Position numbers and translations under genes: made by a program | From: Streptomyces bungoensis | GTDB taxonomy: Bacteria; Actinomycetota; Actinomycetes; Streptomycetales; Streptomycetaceae | NCBI RefSeq assembly: GCF_001514215.1 | Contig: NZ_KQ948851.1 | Span: 615,434-679,433 of the forward strand | Length of the DNA: 64,000 nt | Direction of reading: 5' to 3' | The notes under the pieces: generated by a model | Databases searched by the model: none | What the model was told of the DNA's origin: nothing | Seen by the model: the letters and a program-made list of their open reading frames with translations, nothing else | In this document: positions 40,763 to 48,003 of the stretch, in pieces | Numbering within the stretch: position 1 is the first letter of the stretch | Layout of the letters: each line of letters opens with the position of its first letter

Positions 40763-40950
40763 AGAGGACCTACCTGTCACACGTCGATGTGTTACTGACA
40801 GATTCTGCCACTCGGGTATGACAACGTGATGAGTGAGTAACTTATGTCCGATGCACGCACTTTGCCGCTTTTCGTTTGAATGGTCGATCGCGTACGCAGG
40901 AGCGCCCGATCTCCAGATGCAGGATCGAGCGCTCTGATCAGAGGTTACCT

Positions 40951-41445
40951 AAGTGTTCTCCGAGAAGATCAGCACCCGCGTACGCGTCCGCGCTTGCCCT
41001 CGCCCGCCAGATCAGGGCCCAGGCCCCGCACTGCCGGGTCATCTTCACCGTGTACGAGATGAAGCGCCTGGGCCGCGACGCCGCCGAACTCACCGCACTC
41101 GCCGACCACCTCACTGCCCACGGCCTGGTCCTGGAGATGCTCGCCGGACCGCTGCCCGGGATGTACGACCCCAGCGGTCCAGGCCGGCTGCTCTTCGCGT
41201 TCTTCGCGGCGATGGCGGAGACCGAACGGGAGAACATCCGGGAGTCGACCCTCGAAGGACTCGACGCGGCGGCCCGCAAGGGCAAGCACGGCGGCCGGCC
41301 ACCGGTCATCACCGACGACATGCTCCACACCGTGCTACGGCGCCGCGCGGGCGGTGAGTCCGTCGCGCAGATTCAGGCCGACCTGATCATCCCCACCGGC
41401 AAACGCAAGGGGCAGAATCCCTCCGTCGCCAGCATCTACGGCGAC
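40951..41445 (+). pseudogene. Truncated serine recombinase (resolvase)
   Basis: Starts at VFSEKISTRVRV, changes frame and continues ALARQIRAQAPHCRVIF, EMKRLGRDAAELTALADHL, FAFFAAMAETERENIRE, with a C-terminal helix-turn-helix ending SVASIY. The N-terminal segment with the catalytic serine is missing, a small deletion breaks the frame near the start, and the 3' end runs into an IS110 fragment. Not functional. Confidence 0.8.
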
Positions 41446-41518
41446 GACGGAAGGGGTTCGGTGACGGCGGCACTGTGTCAGCCGCTACCACCAATTCCCG
41501 TTCCGGTACTCCCTAAGG

Positions 41519-41639
41519 GCCTACTATGAACGCCGCAGCAAGGAAGGCAAAACCCGGCGCGACATAGTCCGCAGCCTCAAGCGCTACGCGGCCCGGGGTC
41601 TTCCGCCTCGTCAGACCTATGCAGTCACACCCCTCATAG
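41519..41639 (+). pseudogene. 3' fragment of an IS110-family transposase gene
   Basis: AYYERRSKEGKTRRDIVRSLKRYAAR, then a frame slip and VFRLVRPMQSHPS before a TAG. This matches the end of the intact transposase at 28570-29667. Only about 40 codons remain, joined directly to the broken resolvase. Confidence 0.85.
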
Positions 41640-41669
41640 GGACAGTGTGATAGCTGGCGATACAGCCAA

Positions 41670-41697
41670 GCCCCGTCGGCAACCATTGCGACGGGGC
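41670..41697 (+). terminator. Hairpin after the IS110 fragment
   Basis: GCCCCGTCG / CGACGGGGC, perfect 9-bp stem with a 10-base loop (GCAACCATTG). It lies where a comparable hairpin follows the intact IS110 gene near 29716. Confidence 0.6.
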
Positions 41698-41923
41698 GCC
41701 TGCACGGAGCGGGCTACGACAGAGCGCGACATCCAGCGCAGGCACTGGCGTGGTCGGAATCCCCGATTCTGGGGCGCCGGGAGCAAGGACACGGGGCGTG
41801 GTAACGCCGCCTACTCCACGGCACGACGTTCGCTCAGCTCCCGGCAGTGCTATGCCTCAGCGCATAGGGGAGTCTCTCGGCTAGTCAGTGCGCGAGCGGG
41901 GTAACGTGAGAGCACGCACGAGA

Positions 41924-41960
41924 CGACGAAGCCCCGCCGAAGCCTGGCGGAACCTCGTCG
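41924..41960 (-). terminator. Terminator of the excisionase-like gene
   Basis: CGACGA / TCGTCG outer stem with an inner CCGCC / GGCGG stem, immediately downstream of the leftward gene at 41969. Confidence 0.5.
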
Positions 41961-41968
41961 AAGCTGGC

Positions 41969-42244
41969 TTAGGGCGTCGGGCGGCATCCGGCGCGGGCAT
42001 CGTTATACTCCGGATCTCCGCTTTCGAGGACCCGGAGTAGGGACGCCGTGACAACACGCGTCTGACGGCCGATGCGTAGCACACGGCACGGGAACTGCCC
42101 GTTGCGGATCAGGTCGTATCCCTTGGCCCGTGAGAATCCAAGCGCCCTTGAGGCGTCCTCCACGCTCCCCGTTCCGTCCCAGGTGGCGCGGATGCAAGCG
42201 GGGCTGTAGCGAGGGCCCAGAGTCTTTTCGATCTGCGTGTGCAT
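41969..42244 (-). CDS. Excisionase-like helix-turn-helix protein
   Basis: A 91-residue protein with a MerR/excisionase-type DNA-binding motif: SVEDASRALGFSRAKGYDLIRNGQFPCRVLRIGRQTRVVTASLLRVLE. Such proteins accompany integrative elements in Streptomyces. No integrase is adjacent; beside it are a broken resolvase and an IS fragment, so it is probably a leftover of an excised or decayed element. The ribosome-binding site is weak. Confidence 0.7.
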   Translation of the reverse strand: MHTQIEKTLGPRYSPACIRATWDGTGSVEDASRALGFSRAKGYDLIRNGQFPCRVLRIGRQTRVVTASLLRVLESGDPEYNDARAGCRPTP

Positions 42245-42691
42245 GCTGATTTCTTTCGTCTTGGCGTGTAGCCCGTGCCGGGCCTACGGACGTCGCATGC
42301 GCCCGTCATCGCGGTGACCTCAATACTCCGCTCTATCGCCGGTTTGGCTAACCGGCGATCTGGGGCTATGTTGCCTCGCTTGCCGTAGAGGGGCCCGCTC
42401 TGACGTCATGAGGCATTATGCGGAGAGGTGTCGTTAGCGCGGATGCAGCACACATGAGCTCGAGAAACCCCGTGATCACCTGAGAACTAGGAAGCGGTGT
42501 TTTCGCAATCCGGGAGGGACGCAGGCAGCGTTTCCTGAGGTCACAGACCGCTCAGCACCCGACGGCTGGGAGACGCGAGCGCTCACCGAGTGGACTATAC
42601 GTAAGCACTACCTTCACGCCTCTGGTGACCTTTCACGGAAATATCCCCGCACCTCATCGGCGTTGGTGATCTTCGAGCCGAGGAGGGGAAG
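42245..42691. other. Intergenic stretch upstream of the NucS-like gene
   Basis: About 450 bases. It holds the first copy of the palindrome-promoter repeat (42335-42372). The remaining 300 bases up to the GAGGAGGGGAAG ribosome-binding site show nothing recognisable. Confidence 0.55.
42335..42375 (+). promoter_or_regulatory. Palindrome-promoter repeat, copy 1
   Basis: ATCGCCGGTT-TGGCT-AACCGGCGAT (10-bp perfect arms, 5-base centre), then GGGGCTATGTTGC. TTGGCT (42344-42349) and TATGTT (42367-42372) are 17 bases apart and can act as -35 and -10 facing the NucS-like gene. The palindrome is centred on the -35, as an operator would be. Confidence 0.6.
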
Positions 42692-43588
42692 GTGTCGGGC
42701 CTGAAACTGTTCCGCACGGATACGACGGGTAGCGGCATGACCGAGGTCGCGCCGCGTCTTGCTGAGGTCGAGGCAGATGTACAGGGTCTCGTCGAGGCGC
42801 ACATGGAGACGCTGCTAGGCGTCCGTTTCCTGGCGAGCGAGTACGGCACCGGGCCTGTCCACAAGGGCCGGATCGATTCGCTCGGGCTGGACGAGAACGG
42901 ATCGCCGGTCATCGTCGAGTACAAGCGCGGCATCGACGCCGGCGTCATCAACCAGGGCCTGTTCTACCTGGCGTGGCTAATGGACCACCGTGCCGAGTTC
43001 GAGCACCTGGTCCTCGACCGGCTCGGGATGATGGCCGCGTCCCAGGTCTTGTGGAGCAGCCCTCGCCTGATCTGTATCGCCGGCGACTTCACGCGTTACG
43101 ACGTGCATGCCGTGCACGAGCACCGGCGGTCGATCGACCTGGTTCGCTACCGACTGTTCGGGAGCGACCTGCTCGGGCTTGAGACCGTGGCGTCCGGGAG
43201 CGGCGGCATGCAGGCGGCACGCCGAGCCCGCCGCCAGGCGGTTGACCGGGCGACAGCCGGCATCCAGGACGCGTCGATGGTTGAGCTGGAGAGCGCGGTC
43301 GATGAGGCATTGCTCGGGCTCGGGGACGGTGTGAACCGCGTCGAGCGCAAAACGTACCGGGCGTACCAGCGGCTGCGAAACTTCGCCTGCCTCTGTCCGC
43401 CGCAGCGGAGCAAGCTGCTGGTCTACCTGAAGGTTGACCCGAAGGACGTCGACCTTGTCCCGGGATTCACCCGGGATGTCTCCGGTCTCGGTCACCATGG
43501 GACGGGTGATCTGGAGGTGCAGTTGCGTACGCCGAGGGATGTGGAGCGGGCGCAAAACCTATTTTTGGCGAGCTACGCGGCAGCGTGA
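42692..43588 (+). CDS. NucS-like PD-(D/E)XK nuclease with DUF5655 domain
   Basis: A 298-residue protein. The N-terminal half has a restriction-nuclease core (GRIDSLGLDENGSPVIVEYKRG; D62, E76, K78), as in NucS/DUF91-type nucleases. The C-terminal part (about 200-296) is DUF5655 (KLLVYLKVDP, FTRDVSGLGHHGTGDLEVQL), a predicted nucleic-acid-binding domain. GTG start with GAGGAGGGGAAG ahead. Present as a single gene between two palindrome-promoter repeats; a defence or repair role is likely but unproven. Confidence 0.8.
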   Translation: MSGLKLFRTDTTGSGMTEVAPRLAEVEADVQGLVEAHMETLLGVRFLASEYGTGPVHKGRIDSLGLDENGSPVIVEYKRGIDAGVINQGLFYLAWLMDHRAEFEHLVLDRLGMMAASQVLWSSPRLICIAGDFTRYDVHAVHEHRRSIDLVRYRLFGSDLLGLETVASGSGGMQAARRARRQAVDRATAGIQDASMVELESAVDEALLGLGDGVNRVERKTYRAYQRLRNFACLCPPQRSKLLVYLKVDPKDVDLVPGFTRDVSGLGHHGTGDLEVQLRTPRDVERAQNLFLASYAAA

Positions 43589-43700
43589 TCGCTGGCGGGT
43601 TCCTCGGTCGTGCCTGCTCGTGTGGGCGGTCCGGGCTCGTCGGGTGATGCCTTTCGACGTAGGGACAGGACGTGGCGGTGGACTATCAATGATGTGCGGG

Positions 43701-43741
43701 ATTGTCGGTTTGGCTAACCGGCGACCCCGCGCTATGTTGCG
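43701..43741 (+). promoter_or_regulatory. Palindrome-promoter repeat, copy 2
   Basis: ATTGTCGGTT-TGGCT-AACCGGCGAC, one mismatch in the inner arms, then CCCGCGCTATGTTGC. TTGGCT (43710-43715), 17 bases, TATGTT (43733-43738). No rightward gene follows; it points into the antisense of a broken methyltransferase. Confidence 0.6.
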
Positions 43742-43794
43742 CCGCCCAACGCTCACACGCTGCGCTGAACGTCTTGGCTCACCGCGCAAATGGC

Positions 43795-44292
43795 TCAGCG
43801 GCGGAGAGTCCTCGTGCCGTGCGTCGGTCCGGCGAGCGCTGCTGGCAGCCGAAGGCTCCTGTCTGCGCCGACCGCTGGGCTGGCGCGCTGCTTCGTCGCG
43901 ATGACGTAGACGCTGCCCCACTGGCGCTTCGGGTTGGCCATGGTGGAGTCGAACGTCCAGGGTTCGACGGCGGTGAAGCCGGCCTCGGTGAAGAGCTGGA
44001 CAAGCTTGTCGTGGTCGTAGGCCCACAGGTGCGGGGTGTACGTGGGGTCGTCGTCCTGGTCTCGGAAGACGAGATTGACGAGGTCGAGGCGGGTGTTGAT
44101 GTCGCTGAGGCCGTCGCGCTTGGCATACCAGCGCCGGATCACTCGTCGGAGTCTTCCAAGGCGCCGGGGTACTGGCAGGGCGAAGGCGACGTCGGGGACG
44201 CCAGTGACGATACGGCCGCCCTGTAAAAGGACTCGGTGTGCCTCTCGGACATAGTGCTTCGTGGAGCGAGCGTCATCGAGCCAAGAAGAACC
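43795..44292 (-). pseudogene. C-terminal fragment of a SAM-dependent methyltransferase
   Basis: The frame is open from a stop at 44293-44295 and reads DDARSTKHYVREAHRVLLQGGRIVTGVPDVAFALP...YTPHLWAYDHDKLVQLFTEAGFTAVEPW...WGSVYVIATK, the last half of a class I methyltransferase. The SAM-binding N-terminal half and a start codon are missing; similarity stops within about 40 bases of the BREX operon end, so the fragment probably marks the island junction. Confidence 0.7.
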
Positions 44293-44328
44293 TCAGCCGC
44301 CCGAAAATTCGCCTGTCCTCCGGGTTGT

Positions 44329-46476
44329 TCAGGTGCCCCATTCCATCCGTACGGGCTCGCGGGCTGCGGCGAGGGCGCCGTCGAAGTCGGCGAGGCGTTT
44401 GGCGAGGGTGGCGGTGGCGATGCGGGGCGGGAGGGCCGCCGAGAACTTGAGGCCGCGGACTGCCCGCGGGTCAACGGTGGGCAGGGTGAGGGAGTCGGGG
44501 AGCTCGGCGCGGGCGGTCTTCCAGTCGGTGGGGGAGAGGTCCTGGCGGAGCCGGATATGGGTGTCCGTGGGGCGCTGTACGGGGTCGGCGAGGTTGCCGA
44601 GGGAGGCGGTGAGGGTGGCGTTGGCGCGGTACCCGGCCCAGGTCCACCAGCGGGTGGCGTCCGCGTCGCGGACCAGCAGGGTGCCCGCCGGGTGTACTTC
44701 GTGGGGTGCGCGGTCCATGCGGAGTTCAGCGAGGGCCGCGACGGCGCGGCGGGTGAGGCGGACATCGGGGTCGGTGCCGAGCAGGACGTCGCGCATGGCG
44801 CGGGTGAGGACGTAGGACAGCCCGCGGGCTTCGCTGCCCTGCCATTTGGCGATGCCGCCGTCCTCGACGGGTTCCACGAAGGCACGGCGTCGGGCCCAGT
44901 CGATGAACGTGACCTGCCAGCTGCGGCCGGCCAGCAGCAGGCGGCGCGGGCCCGGTCGTTCTTCGGTGAGGACGGTGGGGTCGGTGGTGCCGATCTCGGT
45001 GCGTCCAGCGAGCACCGTGAACTCGGGGGGTGCGGTGAAGGAGGCGGTCAGCTCCATGAAGTGCCGGCGGCCGAAGTGCTTCTCGGCTTCGGAGCCGATG
45101 AACAGCATGCCGCCGTCGCTGTCGAGGAAGCCTTCCGCGACCAGGTGCGACAGGAGGGGCGCGGCAGACTGGTCGAAGGGAGCCAGGCCGTTCCACTGCT
45201 CGGGCCACAACCGGTCGCCGACGCGGTGTTCCTGCAGGGTGACGGCGAGGAGCTGCTGGGCGACGAGATGGCGGGGTGAGGGGGGCGGGCTGACGGGTTC
45301 CACCCAGCCATGGGCCCACAGAGTGAGCAGGCCGGCGGCTTGGAGCAGGGTGTCGGGCCGGGTGGCGAGGAACAGGCAGTTGCGGGATGTGCCGGCGCGA
45401 CGCCCGGTGCGGCCGATGCGCTGCAGGAACGAGGCCACTGTGCTGGGTGAGTCGATCTGGATGACACGGTCGAGGTCGCCGACGTCGATGCCGAGTTCCA
45501 GGGTGGAGGTGGACACGATGACGCAGTCGCGGGCTTCGGCGAATGCCTGCTCAGAGCGTGCGCGTTCGTCGGTGGACAGTGAGGCGTGTGAGAGGAACAC
45601 GGTGACGTCGCGGGCGCGCAGTGCCGCACCGAGTTCTTCCACCTGCTTGCGAGAGTCGCAGAAGACGAGCCGTTTCTCGCCTCGGTGCAGGGCGGAGATC
45701 ACCTTGGCGGCGTTGGCGAGCGATCCGACGTAGTCGAGCTCAACCTCCCCTGCGGGGCGCGGGTGTTCGCTGGTGCCAGTTGTGGCGGGCAGAGTGACGC
45801 CGGGGGCGACGACCCGGCCAGGGCGGTCGGCGGGGCGTGCGCCCTGGAGCCAGGTGAGCAGGGTGTCGGGATTGCCGACTGTGGCGGACAGCCCGATGCG
45901 CTGGATGCGGTGGCCGGCGAGCCGTTCCAGGCGTTCGAGCACGGCGAGCAGGTGCCAGCCGCGGTCGTCCCCAGCGAAGGCGTGCACCTCATCGACGACG
46001 ACGGCACGCACCCGGCCCAGCATGTGTGCGTGGTCGGTCTTGACGCTGATGAGCATCGCTTCGAGCGACTCGGGTGTGGTGAGCAGGAAGTCGGGGGATT
46101 CGGTGCGGATGCGACGGCGTACGGACTCGGGGGTGTCGCCGTGCCAGAGGGCGGCTCGGCGCCCCAGCCACTGGGCGTAGCTGTCGACCCGGTGCACCAG
46201 GTTGTTCAGGAGCGCCTTGAGCGGGGCCAGGTAGAGGACGGAGGTGCCGGTCCAGCGCTGCTCTCGCATGGCGGACAGCAGGGGGAAGGTGGCGGCCTCC
46301 GTCTTCCCGCCCGCCGTCGGCGCGAGCAGGACCGCGTCCTCGCCGTTCATCAGCGGGTGCACGGACGCCTTCTGCAGCGGGCGCAGATCGGGCCACCCGA
46401 GCGTGTTGACGATGTGGTGCAGGACTACCGGGTCAAGGCGCTCCAGCGGGTCAGTGCCGCGCGGCTGCTCCTGCAC
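44329..46476 (-). CDS. brxHI: BREX Lhr-like helicase BrxHI
   Basis: A 715-residue superfamily 2 helicase: Walker A LAPTAGGKTE (51-60), LYLAPLKALLNN, LTTPESLEAML, DEVH box (162-165), LSATVGNP, and helicase C motifs STSTLELGIDVGDLD and FLQRIGRTGRR. The long C-terminal part matches Lhr-like proteins. Type 2 BREX loci carry such a helicase with brxD. GTG start, 53 bases after brxD; last gene of the operon. Confidence 0.88.
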   Translation of the reverse strand: MQEQPRGTDPLERLDPVVLHHIVNTLGWPDLRPLQKASVHPLMNGEDAVLLAPTAGGKTEAATFPLLSAMREQRWTGTSVLYLAPLKALLNNLVHRVDSYAQWLGRRAALWHGDTPESVRRRIRTESPDFLLTTPESLEAMLISVKTDHAHMLGRVRAVVVDEVHAFAGDDRGWHLLAVLERLERLAGHRIQRIGLSATVGNPDTLLTWLQGARPADRPGRVVAPGVTLPATTGTSEHPRPAGEVELDYVGSLANAAKVISALHRGEKRLVFCDSRKQVEELGAALRARDVTVFLSHASLSTDERARSEQAFAEARDCVIVSTSTLELGIDVGDLDRVIQIDSPSTVASFLQRIGRTGRRAGTSRNCLFLATRPDTLLQAAGLLTLWAHGWVEPVSPPPSPRHLVAQQLLAVTLQEHRVGDRLWPEQWNGLAPFDQSAAPLLSHLVAEGFLDSDGGMLFIGSEAEKHFGRRHFMELTASFTAPPEFTVLAGRTEIGTTDPTVLTEERPGPRRLLLAGRSWQVTFIDWARRRAFVEPVEDGGIAKWQGSEARGLSYVLTRAMRDVLLGTDPDVRLTRRAVAALAELRMDRAPHEVHPAGTLLVRDADATRWWTWAGYRANATLTASLGNLADPVQRPTDTHIRLRQDLSPTDWKTARAELPDSLTLPTVDPRAVRGLKFSAALPPRIATATLAKRLADFDGALAAAREPVRMEWGT

Positions 46477-46529
46477 GTCTGCAACTCCAGGGCTGTTCGT
46501 CAGAGTTCGGGACTTCGGGAACTGGGGCG

Positions 46530-47882
46530 TCAGAGGTCGATGTCGAGGTCGTCAGCCGAGGCGGCCGGTGCGGGCGCGGCGAAGTTCCGTTCGGTGGCGG
46601 TGAGCTCACTGCTGCCCACGGTCAGCTTGTAGTGCCTGCGCGGGTCGAAGTCGGGGAACTGGTCGATCCGGTCGAGTACGTCGCCAACCAGCTTCTTCAG
46701 ATACAGCCGTGGTGCGACTCCGACCTTCCCGCCCAGTGCCCCGCCCACAGCCCGGGCCAGGTCGGTGAGGTAGGCGTCGTCGGCAAGCTGCTTGATCCTG
46801 TCGGGGGACTGGGAGCCTTCGGTATACAGGTCGCGGATGGTGGCGCCCAGGCCGGTCAGTGATGCCTCGGTGAATCCGGGCAGCCGGATCTGGACGGCCC
46901 GCGGGTTGTCGAAGCGGGGGTCGGTGGTGAAGTCGGTGGCGAGGCGCTGGGCGAGCGGTGCGAGTCGCTGTACGCCCTGTTGCCCATCGTAGAAGGCGGG
47001 CGTGCCGGTGATGATGAGATACAGGCCGGGGAAGCGGCCGGAGTGGACCTCGTCGATGAGCTGCCGCAGCGCGTTGAGTGCTTTGTCGCGGGCGTCGGAG
47101 CGGACCCGTTGCAGGGTTTCTACTTCGTCCAGGACGAGGACGAGGCCGGCGTGCCCGGCGTCTCTCAGCACGGTGAGCAGGCCCTGAAGGAAGCCGAAGG
47201 CACCGAAGTGGTCGAGGTCACCGCGGACGCCTGCACTGCGCCGGGCGGCTGCGGCGACGTGCGGCTGGCCGCCGAGCCAGGCCATCACCGCAGCGGCGGT
47301 GGCCTCGTCGCCGGCATCCAGGGACTGCTTGTATCCGCGCAGGGCGGTGGCGAACGCGGGGGCGTGTCGGGACACCTCGGCCAGGCGGGCAGTGAGCAGC
47401 CGGTCCACGGCCTGTGGCAGCTCGCTCTCGCTCGCGCCGTCGGCGAGTGCATCCTCCTCGAGTGCGTAGAACCAGGCGTCTACGACCGGCCGCAGGGCGC
47501 TTGGCGGGAAGCTGGCGGTGGCCAGGCGCTCAGTGAGTCGCCGGTAGACCGTCTCCAGCTTGTGCAGCGGGGTCTCGGTCTCTGACACCTGCACCTCGGC
47601 CACGGCAAAGGTGCGCCGTTTGGCGCGCTCGCCGAGCCAGCGGGTGAAGAAGGTCTTGCCGGATCCGTACTCGCCGCGCACGGCCTTGAACACCGAACCG
47701 CCTGCGGCGGCAGTGTCCAGTTCCTCATCGAGGGCCCGCTCGAAGCGGTCGAGTCCGGTGGCGAGCAGGTCGAGGCCGCTCTCGGGGACAGCGCCGCGCC
47801 GCAGCGCGTCCACGACAGCACGCCGCCGCACCGCGCTGACCGGGGTGGCAGCCCCGGATGCTGAAGATCCAAACGCGTTCAC
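46530..47882 (-). CDS. brxD: BREX ATP-binding protein BrxD
   Basis: A 450-residue P-loop ATPase of the BrxD (DUF2791) family, ORC/Cdc6-like. Walker A GEYGSGKTFF (70-79), Walker B LVLVLDEVETLQ (about 244-255), sensor-like YLIITGTPAFYDG. GTG start preceded by GGGAG. It follows pglZ after 121 bases. BrxD with BrxHI is the usual extension of the pglWXYZ set in type 2 BREX. Confidence 0.88.
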   Translation of the reverse strand: MNAFGSSASGAATPVSAVRRRAVVDALRRGAVPESGLDLLATGLDRFERALDEELDTAAAGGSVFKAVRGEYGSGKTFFTRWLGERAKRRTFAVAEVQVSETETPLHKLETVYRRLTERLATASFPPSALRPVVDAWFYALEEDALADGASESELPQAVDRLLTARLAEVSRHAPAFATALRGYKQSLDAGDEATAAAVMAWLGGQPHVAAAARRSAGVRGDLDHFGAFGFLQGLLTVLRDAGHAGLVLVLDEVETLQRVRSDARDKALNALRQLIDEVHSGRFPGLYLIITGTPAFYDGQQGVQRLAPLAQRLATDFTTDPRFDNPRAVQIRLPGFTEASLTGLGATIRDLYTEGSQSPDRIKQLADDAYLTDLARAVGGALGGKVGVAPRLYLKKLVGDVLDRIDQFPDFDPRRHYKLTVGSSELTATERNFAAPAPAASADDLDIDL

Positions 47883-48003
47883 CCGAATAGTCTCCCATCC
47901 GGCTGCCCACCTGGCCGGACACCCGTGCGTGCACCGCGCCGCCGGTGCCCGGAGCGGCCGGGCGGGCCGACTGCACCGCCCGGCATGGCCGCAGACCCCC
48001 GGT

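Noticed and set aside
44139..44885. Pro/Ser-rich minus-strand frame over the end of brxHI
   Set aside because: It is a same-strand out-of-frame shadow of brxHI with extreme composition.
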